Of a stretch of 39,561 nucleotides of DNA, positions 32,097-39,561 are shown one piece after another (within the stretch, counting starts at the first letter, position 1; each line of letters starts with the position of its first letter). The translations under genes and the position numbers were made by a program. The DNA is from an uncultured Thermoguttaceae bacterium (GTDB taxonomy: Bacteria; Planctomycetota; Planctomycetia; Pirellulales; Thermoguttaceae), in NCBI GenBank assembly GCA_937951625.1, contig CALFBP010000096.1, positions 1 to 39,561 on the forward strand, read 5' to 3'. The notes beneath the pieces are model-generated. The model was not told the origin of the DNA. It saw only the letters and a list, made by a program, of their open reading frames with translations, and searched no databases.

Positions 32097-33662
32097 ATGC
32101 GTGTGTGGCAGGTGGTAGGGGTCGGGTTGGTCCTTTCGAGCATTGTTCACCCGGGCAGCATGGCGTCGGCCGCGGATCGTCCGCAGTGGGGCACGCGGCA
32201 CACGCGAAACATGGTGTCGGACGAAACCGGGCTGCCGGAGAGCTTCGACCCGAAAAGCGGCAGGAACATCCGCTGGACGGCGGCCTTGGGAACGGAATGC
32301 TATTCGACGCCGGTGGTGGCCAACGGTCGGGTGTTGATCGGCACGAACAACAACGAACCCCGCGACCCGCGCCACCAGGGCGACCGCGGCGTGATGATGT
32401 GCTTCCACGAGTCTGATGGGAGCCTCGCCTGGCAACTTGTCGTACCCAAGCTGGAGGGAGATATTTTTCTCGATTGGCCGAACGCAGGCATGTGCTCGCC
32501 GGCCACGGTGGAGGGCGACCGGGTGTACACGGTCACCAATCGCAACGAGGCCGTCTGCCTCGACCTGGCCGGCATGGCCAACGGCAACGATGGTCCGTTT
32601 CGCGATGAGGGCCGCCACGCGGTGCCGAACGGCGAGCCGCCGATCGAGCCTTCCGCCACCGACGCCGACATCTTATGGCTTTTCGATCTCCGCGCGGGCG
32701 CAGGCGTCCGCCCGCACGACGCAGCCCATAGTTCGATGTTGATCGATGGGCCATTCTTGTATTTGAACACCAGCAATGGCCTGACGAGCAAACATGACGG
32801 CGTGGAAAGGCCCGAGGCCCCCAGCCTCATCGTCTTGACGAAAGACAGGGGCGAATTCGTGGCCCAGGATGGCGAGCGGATCGGCCCGCGAATCTTCCAC
32901 TCCACCTGGTCCTCGCCCGCCTTGGCCGAAATCGACGGCCGCCGCTTGATTCTGTTTTGTGGTGGCGACGGCGTCGTGTATAGCTTTCGCGCCTTGAGCG
33001 AAGTTCCTGCGTCGCGAGTGTTTTTGGAACGCGTCTGGCGGTTCGATTGCGATCCCGAGGCCCCCAAAGAGAACGTCCACCGCTACATCCGTAATCGCCG
33101 CGTAAGTCCCAGCAACATCAAGAGCATGCCCGTGTTTCATCAAGGCCGGGTCTACGTCACGGTGGGCGGGGACATCTGGTGGGGCAAGCATCAGTCGTGG
33201 CTGAAATGTATCGACGCCACCAAGACCGGCGACATTACCCGCGAGGGCCTCGTATGGTCCTACGACCTGGGGCGCCATTGCTGCTCGACCCCCGCGGTCC
33301 ATGAGGGACTGGTCTATGTGGCCGACTGCGATGGCAAGGTGCATTGCGTCGATGCCGAAACAGGACAAGCTCATTGGGTCCACGACGCCGGGGGCGAAAT
33401 CTGGGCCTCGACCCTCGTGGCCGACGGCAAGGTCTATATCGGCACTCGCCGCGGCGATTTCTGGGTCTTGGCGGCAGGCAAGCAAAAACGTGTGTTAAGC
33501 TCCGTGCGCCTTGATTCGGCGATCCACGCCAGCCCTGTGGCGGCCAACGGCACGCTCTACGTCGCCACCATGACGCGGCTCTACGCAATTCAGGAGGGCA
33601 AAAGCTTCACCCCATCGTCCGGCGAAAACAAGGCACAGCACGCAGCCTCGCCTAGCCGGTGA
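32097..33662 (+). CDS. Exported PQQ-like beta-propeller protein
   Basis: Secreted protein of the PQQ-repeat (quinoprotein dehydrogenase-like) beta-propeller type widespread in planctomycetes. The signal peptide (VWQVVGVGLVLSSIVHPG, cleavage after ASA near residue 25-26) is followed by RPQWGTRHTRNMVSDETGLP and repeated blades of the AxDG-x-V-Y-x-G type (VANGRVLIGTNNN; ATVEGDRVYTVTNRNEAVCL; VHEGLVYVADCDGKVHCVDA; VADGKVYIGTRRGDFWVL; VAANGTLYVATMTRLYAI). 521 residues. There is no cytochrome or obvious PQQ-ligand Cys pair, so it may be a binding propeller, not a dehydrogenase. AAAGGA lies nine bases before the ATG. Confidence 0.88.
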   Translation: MRVWQVVGVGLVLSSIVHPGSMASAADRPQWGTRHTRNMVSDETGLPESFDPKSGRNIRWTAALGTECYSTPVVANGRVLIGTNNNEPRDPRHQGDRGVMMCFHESDGSLAWQLVVPKLEGDIFLDWPNAGMCSPATVEGDRVYTVTNRNEAVCLDLAGMANGNDGPFRDEGRHAVPNGEPPIEPSATDADILWLFDLRAGAGVRPHDAAHSSMLIDGPFLYLNTSNGLTSKHDGVERPEAPSLIVLTKDRGEFVAQDGERIGPRIFHSTWSSPALAEIDGRRLILFCGGDGVVYSFRALSEVPASRVFLERVWRFDCDPEAPKENVHRYIRNRRVSPSNIKSMPVFHQGRVYVTVGGDIWWGKHQSWLKCIDATKTGDITREGLVWSYDLGRHCCSTPAVHEGLVYVADCDGKVHCVDAETGQAHWVHDAGGEIWASTLVADGKVYIGTRRGDFWVLAAGKQKRVLSSVRLDSAIHASPVAANGTLYVATMTRLYAIQEGKSFTPSSGENKAQHAASPSR

Positions 33663-34023
33663 TGGCATCAACGCGGCGGCCATGGTTGCTCGCGTGCCGA
33701 GGGGCCAAGGAGCCGTCGTGCCTGGGCTAGGATTTCGGATGGTATCTGCGACGCCTTCGATCCGGGAGATTCTCGTCACAATCGTTGCAACCGTTCAGGT
33801 CGAACTGCTGCCGGGGGGGTGAATGGTCATAGCGGCGTTCACGCGACGCCAACAAACGAAAAGGCGCGATATGCTTGCAAAGGACGAAGATCAGTGTTTC
33901 GGTCGTAGATCGGCGGAAGAAGGCGTCAGAATTGCCTTATCCGCAGTCTCGGCCAGCACGAGCGAGGGCGCCGTTCGCTGGTCGACCTGCCTATCGACGA
34001 CTCTGAGCAGGGGGAGGGCTAAC
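33663..34023. other. Intergenic region before a small-protein gene
   Basis: 361 bases between the PQQ-like gene and the 79-residue gene, same strand. An in-frame upstream extension of the small gene runs back to 33823, but it starts without a ribosome-binding site and its composition is unlike protein. No terminator or RNA gene seen. Confidence 0.35.
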
Positions 34024-34263
34024 ATGTCGCAGGCTTTGGATGTGATCCAAACAGGTTTTGTGGACCGACGCAGTTACTCCTCTGGGGCCGTACCACCGGC
34101 CTTCGAACGACGACAGTTCGCCAACAGCTACGCGGAACTCTCCCCCGAGGCCCGGGAACTCGCCCAGGCCATCGACAGCTACAAAATCTGCCATCGACGG
34201 CGGTTCATCAACACCGACGAGCTACTCGCGGTGATCAAGTCGCTCGGCTACCACAAGGACTGA
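34024..34263 (+). CDS. Small basic protein of unknown function
   Basis: 79 residues, no family recognised. The N-terminal half is polar and probably flexible (SQALDVIQTGFVDRRSYSSG); the C-terminal half is a compact helical unit, SPEARELAQAIDSYKICHRR then RRFINTDELLAVIKSLGYHK, whose helix-turn-helix pattern and basic patch suggest nucleic-acid or protein binding. ATG 34024 is chosen because GGGGGAGGG ends four bases before it, one of the best sites in the window; the frame stays open upstream to 33823. No operon partner: the SDR gene begins 315 bp on. Confidence 0.65.
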   Translation: MSQALDVIQTGFVDRRSYSSGAVPPAFERRQFANSYAELSPEARELAQAIDSYKICHRRRFINTDELLAVIKSLGYHKD

Positions 34264-34578
34264 AAGACCGGCGGCCAGGAGCCGGAAAGAAGCTCACAGC
34301 GAAAAAAAGTCTGAGCGAAACGGTTCCGCCGGGACGGCGAAACCAAACACAGCGATTCCCGTTTCCCCATCTCCAATCCACTTCAGCCAGTCTTTCCAAC
34401 GGTCAAGTGCGCGACGCCTTCGACCGTCGCCGCGGGCTGGACAAAAACCGTAGCCAATAACCAGCGGCCCTCTTTGCCTACCCAGTGCTCTTGCGTTACA
34501 ACCATCGTTGCGGCAAGCCGAATGGCCTAGTCCGCGGGATGATCGACATGCACTGAATCTCCAAACACCCACGTTTCC
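34264..34578. other. Intergenic region before the SDR gene
   Basis: 315 bases. A CCGGC/GCCGG hairpin (about 34268-34286) lies just after the small-protein stop, without an adjoining T-run, so it may be an RNA-stabilising element. An A-rich run (around 34302) follows. A 92-codon frame on the - strand is Arg/Gly/Cys-rich and not credible. Confidence 0.35.
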
Positions 34579-35580
34579 ATGAAAATCTTAGTCACCGGGG
34601 CGTCGGGATTCTTGGGCCGGGCGATTGTCGAGCGTTTGCTCGCCGAAGGGCAAAAGGTGCGGGCAGTTTGCCGCAGTCCCGCGCCCGAGTTGGAGGCACG
34701 GGGCGTGGAAATCTATCGCGCGGACCTCCGCGACCAGAAGGCAGCCGTGGTTGCCTGCCGTGGCGTGGAGCTAGTCTTTCACACGGCCGGTGTGGCTGGG
34801 ATCTGGGGACCTTGGAAGCATTACTTCGACTCGAACGTGGCGGCCACGATGCACCTGGTCGCCGGCTGCCAAGAGCAGGGCGTGCGCCGGTTGGTGTTCA
34901 CCAGCAGTCCCAGCGTGGTTTTCGACGGATCGGACCAAGCAGGTCTCGATGAATCGGCCCCGTTTCCCTCGCGCTGGCTGTGCCATTATCCCCGCTCGAA
35001 GGCCCTGGCCGAACAGCACGTGTTGGCAGCGAATGGCAGGCGGGGCCTGCTCACCTGCGCGCTGCGGCCGCATCTGGTGTGGGGGCCCGGCGACCGCCAT
35101 CTCGTGCCGGGCCTGATCGCCCGGCGACGGACCAACCGGCTTTGGCGCGTCGGCGAGGGAACCAACCGCATCGACATGATCTACATCGACAATGCAGTCG
35201 AGGCCCATTGGCGGGCTGCCCAGGCCCTCGCTCCCGGTTCGCCGGCGGCAGGCCGCGCCTATTTCATTTCCCAAGGCGAGCCGGTGAACTGCTGGCAATG
35301 GATCAACGAGATTCTGGCTTTCGCTGGCTTGCCGCCGCCGGCACGTGCGCTCTCGATGAAGACCGCCTGGCGTCTAGGGGCGGCAATGGAAATCTTCTGC
35401 CGCATGGCGCCGTTTGCCGGTGAGCCGTCCTTGACCCGCTTTTTGGCTGCCCAATTGGGCCGCTCCCATTATTACGACATCTCCGCCGCCCGACGCGATC
35501 TGGGCTATTGTCCCCGTGTTTCTAAAGAAGAGGGCATGAAGCGGTTGGCCGAGGGACTGGCCTTGCGCGGCCGCGTGTGA
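34579..35580 (+). CDS. Extended SDR (NAD-dependent epimerase/dehydratase, 3-beta-HSD-like)
   Basis: Extended short-chain dehydrogenase. The Rossmann start MKILVTGASGFLGRAIVERL gives GASGFLG at 7-13; the catalytic YPRSK (Y137, K141) and SSPSVVFDG with the upstream Ser are in place. RIDMIYIDNAVEAHWRAAQA and the C-terminal DISAARRDLGYCPRVSKEEG are typical of the 3-beta-hydroxysteroid dehydrogenase/OleD/nucleoside-sugar branch. 333 residues, complete. Relatives include OleD (2-alkyl-3-oxoalkanoate reductase), sterol dehydrogenases and the Caulobacter ketosphinganine reductase CerR; the sequence alone does not pick one. ATG without a strong ribosome-binding site. Confidence 0.9.
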   Translation: MKILVTGASGFLGRAIVERLLAEGQKVRAVCRSPAPELEARGVEIYRADLRDQKAAVVACRGVELVFHTAGVAGIWGPWKHYFDSNVAATMHLVAGCQEQGVRRLVFTSSPSVVFDGSDQAGLDESAPFPSRWLCHYPRSKALAEQHVLAANGRRGLLTCALRPHLVWGPGDRHLVPGLIARRRTNRLWRVGEGTNRIDMIYIDNAVEAHWRAAQALAPGSPAAGRAYFISQGEPVNCWQWINEILAFAGLPPPARALSMKTAWRLGAAMEIFCRMAPFAGEPSLTRFLAAQLGRSHYYDISAARRDLGYCPRVSKEEGMKRLAEGLALRGRV

Positions 35581-35777
35581 CGTGCCTCGGTTCGCCCTCC
35601 GGGTTCGACTGGAAGTCCACCGGGAAAAGCGTTACGATATGGACAGGCAGCTCTTGGGAGGAAATGGAAATTATGCGGGAGGCCTCATTGAGTGGGTGAG
35701 CGCCGGAACGCCTCGCGTGGGAGGGACGGTCTCGGTGGAGGTCTGGATCCGTTGCCGAAAAAGGAAGGAGGTCGCAA

Positions 35778-36374
35778 ATGGTGCATTCGTTGCGTCGCAA
35801 CCGTTGGGCATGGCTGGGATGCGGTTTGTTGGCGGGAATGGTCTTGGGCAGCCTGTTACCGAGTGTTCCTTTGCACGGCGACGCCACGGACCGTTCGGAA
35901 AACATTATCATGGCGACCGGTTTCGTCGACGAGGGAATCGAGGCCGTGTTTTTCCTCGATTCGCTCACCGGAGTGCTTCGCGCGGCCGTGCCTTCGCTTC
36001 AGCGGATGCAGGATTATCAGGCGATGTGGGAGGCCAACCCGGGCGCCGACATGCTGAACGCCATCCAACTCATTAATGCGGCGGCGGCGAAGGCTAGCGG
36101 CGCCAAAGGCGCCGCGCCTCGGCCCGCCATCCAGCCCCCTCAATCGCCTAGATTCGTGATGGTCACCGGGTGGATGGACGTGCGTCAAGGCTCGTCGCGC
36201 ATGAAGCCCAGCCGTTGCCTGGTCCACGTCGCCGAGGCGAACACGGGGATCGTGATGAGCTACTTGCTTCCCTGGTCGCCGCAAATGCACAATTCCAATC
36301 AACCGCTACGTATGCCCATGCAACTTTGGGCCGCTCAACAGTTCAGCACCGCGGTGATCCGGGCCCAGGAATAG
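35778..36374 (+). CDS. Membrane-anchored protein with an internal repeat, unknown function
   Basis: 198 residues. A basic N-terminus and one hydrophobic segment (about 10-29, WAWLGCGLLAGMVLGSLLP) anchor it or act as a signal. Two copies of a short beta-rich unit follow: MATGFVDEGIEAVFFLDSLT with GVLRAAV (about 45-75) and MVTGWMDVRQG...CLVHVAEANTGIVMSYL (about 128-170), separated by an Ala/Pro/Lys linker. The pattern 'ATG.. EAVFFLD..TG' recalls planctomycete-only hypotheticals, but no function is known to me. ATG has GGAAGGAGG seven bases upstream, a very strong site. Confidence 0.75.
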   Translation: MVHSLRRNRWAWLGCGLLAGMVLGSLLPSVPLHGDATDRSENIIMATGFVDEGIEAVFFLDSLTGVLRAAVPSLQRMQDYQAMWEANPGADMLNAIQLINAAAAKASGAKGAAPRPAIQPPQSPRFVMVTGWMDVRQGSSRMKPSRCLVHVAEANTGIVMSYLLPWSPQMHNSNQPLRMPMQLWAAQQFSTAVIRAQE

Positions 36375-36456
36375 GCGGTGGCGTCGCTCGTCAGCGCGGT
36401 CGATCACGCGGTGGACCCAATGCGGCGAAACCGTCGTGCGACGGGGAGGGTGTTGC

Positions 36457-36657
36457 GTGGAAATCATGGTCAACGGGCAGATCCAACAGGCCCCAGAGGG
36501 TATCACGATCGCGGAACTCCTACAACGGTTCGGTCTGGCAGACAAGTACGTCGCCGTGGAGGTGAACCGCAGCGTGATTCCCCGCTCGCGCCACGCCGAA
36601 CATCGGATTCAGCCCGGCGACTGCCTGGAAATCGTGACTTTGGTTGGAGGAGGGTGA
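36457..36657 (+). CDS. thiS: Sulfur carrier protein ThiS
   Basis: Ubiquitin-fold sulfur carrier for thiamin thiazole synthesis; its C-terminal Gly is adenylated and thiocarboxylated. The 66 residues run [50 protein letters not shown], ending in the required Gly-Gly. Start GTG 36457 is preferred (GGGGAGGG six bases upstream); ATG 36466 would place that site 15 bases away. thiG follows, its ribosome-binding site lying within the last thiS codons. I looked for the TPP riboswitch core (CTGAGA, ACCTGATC) upstream and did not find it. Confidence 0.93.
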   Translation: MEIMVNGQIQQAPEGITIAELLQRFGLADKYVAVEVNRSVIPRSRHAEHRIQPGDCLEIVTLVGGG

Positions 36658-36661
36658 TTGT

Positions 36662-37492
36662 TTGAACGCCGCAGCCAACGATGTGCTCAAGATCGGCTCG
36701 CACAGCTTTTCGAGTCGGCTGATCGTGGGAACGGGGAAGTACGCAAGCTACGAGCTAATGCGGGAGGCCCTCGCTCTGTCGGGCACGGAGTGCATCACCG
36801 TGGCGGTCCGCCGCGAGCGGCTGATCGACGCTTCGGGCAAGAACCTTTTAGATTTTATTGATACATCGCGTTACACCATTTTGCCCAATACGGCGGGATG
36901 TTTCACGGCGGAAGACGCGATTCGGGTGGCCCGACTGGGTCGGGAAATCCTTTCGCAGATGGGCAATCCAGGAGCGGACTGGGTCAAACTGGAGGTGCTG
37001 GGCGATTCCAAGACCCTCTTGCCTGATCCCGTGGCGACGCTCGAAGCGACTCGGGCCCTGGTGGCCGATGGTTTTCAGGTCTTGGTCTACACCAGCGACG
37101 ATCCGGTCGTTGCCCGACGCCTCCAAGAGGCCGGCGCGGCCAGCGTCATGCCCGCCGGCAGCCCGATCGGTTCCGGTCAGGGAGTCCTCAATCCCAATGC
37201 GATCCGCATTTGCTTGGAATACCTCAAAGCCGAGGACCCCAACTACCCGGTGATCGTCGACGCCGGAGTGGGCACGGCCAGCGACGTAACGATTGCAATG
37301 GAACTGGGCGTCGACGGCGTACTCTTGAATACGGGCATCGCCCACGCCAGGGATCCCTTGCGCATGGCCCGAGCCATGCGGGCCGCGGCCGAGGCCGGGC
37401 GATTGGCCTATCTGGCTGGCCGCATTCCCAAGAGGCTTTATGCCACGGCGAGCAGCCCCAGCGAAGGGATCATCGGCGGGGTCAATCGATGA
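36662..37492 (+). CDS. thiG: Thiazole synthase ThiG
   Basis: Makes the thiamin thiazole phosphate from deoxyxylulose-5-phosphate, dehydroglycine and ThiS thiocarboxylate. The TIM-barrel hallmarks are all present: [48 protein letters not shown] with the Schiff-base Lys (K109), [27 protein letters not shown] and [12 protein letters not shown]. 276 residues. I choose TTG 36662 because GGAGGAGGG (36646-36654) lies seven bases before it; no ATG exists at the N-terminus. It follows thiS within 4 bp, and its 3' end overlaps the convergent hisG by 11 bp. ThiH/ThiO and ThiF are not in the window. Confidence 0.96.
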   Translation: MNAAANDVLKIGSHSFSSRLIVGTGKYASYELMREALALSGTECITVAVRRERLIDASGKNLLDFIDTSRYTILPNTAGCFTAEDAIRVARLGREILSQMGNPGADWVKLEVLGDSKTLLPDPVATLEATRALVADGFQVLVYTSDDPVVARRLQEAGAASVMPAGSPIGSGQGVLNPNAIRICLEYLKAEDPNYPVIVDAGVGTASDVTIAMELGVDGVLLNTGIAHARDPLRMARAMRAAAEAGRLAYLAGRIPKRLYATASSPSEGIIGGVNR

Positions 37493-38357
37493 TCTTGCTC
37501 AAGGGATATTCCACGATCCCCCGAGCGCCAGCTTCTTTCAGCCGGGGAATGATCCGCCGCACCGTGGACTCGTCCAACACGGTGTTCACGGCCACCCAGT
37601 GCTGGTCGGCCAAGTCGGAAACCGTGGGATTTTGAAGGGCTGGCAGCAGCTCCAACACGCCCGGCAAGTCTTGACGGCGGACGTTCATCATCAAACCGAC
37701 CTTTCCTTCAGCGGCCATGGCGCCGCGGAGCATCAAGGCGATGTCGTCGATCTTCTGCCGTTTCCAGGGATCGGCATACGCTTGATGATTGGCAATCATT
37801 CGCGTCGTGCTGGTCAGGACCTCGGCAACGATTCGCAGGTTGTTGGCGCGAAGCGAACTGCCCGTCTCCGTCACCTCGACGATCGCGTCGGCTAGCTTCG
37901 GCGGCTTCACTTCCGTCGCGCCCCAACTGAATTCCACCTTGGCCGTGACGCCGTGCTGTTGGAGATAACGGGTGGTCAAGCCCACCGCCTCGGTGGCGAT
38001 GCGTTTGCCCTCCAGGTCGCGGACCGATTGAACCGGTGAATCCTCGGGCACGCAGAGGACCCAGCGGACGGGACGGCGACTGACCTTGGAGAACACCAGC
38101 TCCGCGACCTCGTGGACTTGCGCTCCCGTCTCGACGATCCAATCGTAACCCGTCAGACCGGCGTCGAGCACGCCGTCTTGGACATAGCGGGCCATTTCCT
38201 GGGCCCGAATCAGGAGGCACTCGATTTCGTCGTCGTCGATGGATGGATAGTAACTTCGCGAGCTGAAAGAGATCTTGTAGCCCGCTCGGCGGAACAGGTC
38301 CGCCGTGGCCTCCTGGAGACTACCGGCAGGAATCCCGAGTTTCAATACTTCGGACAT
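37482..38357 (-). CDS. hisG: ATP phosphoribosyltransferase, long form
   Basis: First enzyme of histidine synthesis, joining ATP and PRPP. The catalytic domain is intact ([26 protein letters not shown]-type site reading [42 protein letters not shown]), and the C-terminal ACT-like regulatory domain (about 215-290, [20 protein letters not shown]) marks the long, histidine-inhibited form, which needs no HisZ. 291 residues. Preceded by hisI at 69 bp on the same strand. AAGGAA lies 12 bases before the ATG. The tail overlaps thiG tail-to-tail. Confidence 0.97.
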   Translation of the reverse strand: MSEVLKLGIPAGSLQEATADLFRRAGYKISFSSRSYYPSIDDDEIECLLIRAQEMARYVQDGVLDAGLTGYDWIVETGAQVHEVAELVFSKVSRRPVRWVLCVPEDSPVQSVRDLEGKRIATEAVGLTTRYLQQHGVTAKVEFSWGATEVKPPKLADAIVEVTETGSSLRANNLRIVAEVLTSTTRMIANHQAYADPWKRQKIDDIALMLRGAMAAEGKVGLMMNVRRQDLPGVLELLPALQNPTVSDLADQHWVAVNTVLDESTVRRIIPRLKEAGARGIVEYPLSKIID

Positions 38358-38426
38358 GAAAACGCAATTTCCTTCTATTGTCTGATCACGCTTGGCCTCA
38401 GGTCGAAGCGAGAGGCCCTGGAGAGG

Positions 38427-38828
38427 CTACTTTTTTCCATAAACCTCAGCGGGGTCAAACACCCGTGTGCCCACGACCTTCAAGCCGTCCGGAGTGACCA
38501 TGCGATGGAAACAGCTCTTGTAGCCCGTGTGGCAGGCCGCGCCGCCGATCTGATGGACCTTCAAGAGGATCGTATCGTTGTCGCAGTCGATCAAGATCGC
38601 CCGCACCTCCTGGACATGGCCGCTTTCCTCGCCCTTGCGCCAGAGCTTGTTGCGGCTGCGGCTGAAGTAAACGGCCCGACCGGTCGCCAACGTTTCGGCG
38701 TAGCTCTCGGCATTCATGTAGGCCAACATGAGCACCTCGCCCGTCTCGGCATCCTGGGCAATGGCGGGCAGAAGGCCATTTCCTTTGGAGAAATCGGGCC
38801 CGTTTTGCGGAGGGGATACGGAATTCAT
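38427..38828 (-). CDS. hisI: Phosphoribosyl-AMP cyclohydrolase
   Basis: Third step of histidine synthesis, opening the adenine ring of PR-AMP. Metal-binding motifs are complete: DCDNDT (D81, C82, D83, D85) and [14 protein letters not shown] (C99, C106). It is monofunctional (133 residues); there is no fused HisE pyrophosphohydrolase domain, so hisE must be elsewhere. ATG 38828 gives the expected N-terminus before [20 protein letters not shown]; the frame is open further but lacks support, and AAGGTC sits eight bases upstream. Adjacent to hisG in a two-gene histidine unit. Confidence 0.96.
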   Translation of the reverse strand: MNSVSPPQNGPDFSKGNGLLPAIAQDAETGEVLMLAYMNAESYAETLATGRAVYFSRSRNKLWRKGEESGHVQEVRAILIDCDNDTILLKVHQIGGAACHTGYKSCFHRMVTPDGLKVVGTRVFDPAEVYGKK

Positions 38829-39221
38829 TTTGTCCAGACCTTGAATCAAACGAGTGGGACCTTTGCGCCAAGGATAGCCGCCGCTAACCACGGCGGACCT
38901 CTCAGCATAATCGGTCTTTTGCCCGAAGGCTAGGTCTACCCTCACGCCTCGAGTACCCCGACATGTCCCCCTCCACTCCTGCGCCGACGCAGAGGTGTTC
39001 TCGACGGGGTCGTCGGCCAAGCTGTCGGCAATTTGGCAGCCTCCGGGACGGAATTCGATTTGTTTCCTTTAAACGCTACTTCGTGAACCGCCGTAGGATT
39101 CCGAAGAAAAGTCATAACCCTATGTATTGGAAAGACTTTACAGCAAACAGAGGTTTGTCTCCGACATTAAGTTAGTGGCCCGATTACAAAACATTGGTCC
39201 GATTCAGTAAAGGATCCCCCG
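38829..39221. other. Divergent intergenic region (hisI / glycosyltransferase)
   Basis: 393 bases between the divergent hisI and glycosyltransferase genes. The right half (about 39050-39220) is distinctly AT-richer, fitting promoters for the + strand gene, but spacing of possible boxes is poor. No gene, tRNA or his-leader peptide with consecutive His codons is seen upstream of hisI. Confidence 0.4.
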
Positions 39222-39561
39222 TTGGACAGCTCACTCAGTGCCTTGTTGGCGGTTCGCAACGTCCAATGTACGCTGCGGTCTACGGTGCTTGAGATTCTCG
39301 AATTGATGTCCGAGCTGACCAGTCGATTTGAACTGGTCCTAGCGGATGACTGCTCGACGGATGCCACGATCGAGGTGGCCGACGAACTTGCGGCAGTCTT
39401 CCCCCAACTGTACGTCCTGCGTCACGAGACCCCGCGCGGCTATTGGGACTCGATCCGCTCGGCCTTCGGGCGGAGCTTGGGCGAATGGGTCATCCTTCCG
39501 GAAGAGGATCGCGTTGTGGCTTGGCAGCAGATCGGGCGGATGTGGATGTTGACGAGCGAGT
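39222..39561 (+). CDS. Family 2 glycosyltransferase, N-terminal part (cut by window end)
   Basis: The first 113 codons of a GT-A-fold glycosyltransferase, still open at the window edge. After AVRNVQCTLRSTVLEILEL comes the nucleotide-sugar motif LVLADDCSTDATIEVADEL, then ETPRGYWDSIRSAFGRSLGE and ILPEEDR, which sits where the DxD metal site is expected. Start TTG 39222 has AAAGGAT seven bases upstream; no ATG or GTG lies between the preceding in-frame stop (39168) and it. Product and acceptor cannot be told from this fragment; a cell-surface polysaccharide or lipid role is typical for the family. Confidence 0.75.
   Translation, partial: MDSSLSALLAVRNVQCTLRSTVLEILELMSELTSRFELVLADDCSTDATIEVADELAAVFPQLYVLRHETPRGYWDSIRSAFGRSLGEWVILPEEDRVVAWQQIGRMWMLTSE

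Noticed and set aside
30321-32618. A 765-codon open frame ending in the ketosynthase
   Set aside because: The 290 codons before GTG 31748 have no domain and odd composition, and a strong ribosome-binding site marks the GTG.
33823-34023. Upstream extension of the 79-residue gene
   Set aside because: No ribosome-binding site at 33823, unprotein-like sequence, and a very strong site directly before ATG 34024.
35582-36076. A 164-codon + strand frame overlapping the membrane-anchored repeat protein
   Set aside because: It overlaps a better-supported gene with a very strong ribosome-binding site and has no recognisable features.
36375-36456. Possible TPP riboswitch upstream of thiS
   Set aside because: The conserved CTGAGA and ACCTGATC cores are absent and the gap is too short for the full aptamer plus expression platform.
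1-39561. CRISPR arrays, insertion sequences, integrases, prophage or toxin-antitoxin genes
   Set aside because: No regularly spaced repeats and no transposase, integrase or phage motifs were found on either strand.

Overview
The window is GC-rich bacterial chromosomal DNA and most resembles a planctomycete, probably Pirellulales/Thermoguttaceae-like. This rests on the mix of families rather than on a marker gene: secreted PQQ-type and ceramidase-type proteins, a DUF4058 protein, an orphan STAS protein, several membrane-anchored proteins of no known family, a Pro/Ser-rich exported protein, weak or absent Shine-Dalgarno sites before many ATG starts, and frequent GTG/TTG starts behind strong ones. 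I see no rRNA, tRNA, CRISPR array, insertion sequence, integrase or phage gene. It reads as a stable core region with lineage-specific genes mixed in.

Layout. 1-1979: a gene-free leader, then a lone MoxR ATPase on the + strand. 1980-21699: about 20 kb entirely on the - strand. In transcription order this stretch holds (a) tsaB, archease, rtcB, a PEBP protein and a DUF434 protein with PIN/NYN-like motifs; (b) a Pro/Ser-rich exported protein, then a TGS-domain GTPase translationally coupled to polX; (c) sucC and sucD, then two tandem coupled YghO/bacterial-ceramide-synthase-like acyltransferases; (d) a tight four-gene unit of a ketosynthase-like protein lacking its catalytic Cys, a dynamin-like GTPase, a YraN nuclease-fold protein and a PLD-family protein; (e) an exported protein of unknown function. 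22225-39561: strands alternate. The genes are STAS, a ceramidase-like secreted protein, mtaB, clpS, an M20 peptidase, a DUF4058 protein, serS, a catalytically intact ketosynthase, a PQQ-like propeller, a 79-residue small protein, an extended SDR, a membrane-anchored repeat protein, thiS-thiG, hisI-hisG and the start of a family 2 glycosyltransferase.

How the genes work together. RNA metabolism is the strongest theme: RtcB with its activator archease, TsaB and MtaB in the t6A/ms2t6A tRNA-modification route, SerRS, and a possible RNase (DUF434) downstream of rtcB. Lipid-related families are the second theme, though dispersed: two acyltransferases of the family that contains bacterial ceramide synthase, a ceramidase-like enzyme, an extended SDR, and one active plus one dead ketosynthase. 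The most unusual signals are the dead-KS/GTPase/YraN/PLD unit, the RNA-repair cluster with a tandem palindromic repeat in front of rtcB, the GTPase-PolX coupling, and a + strand promoter/terminator pair at 3418-3751 that may bound an unannotated small RNA.
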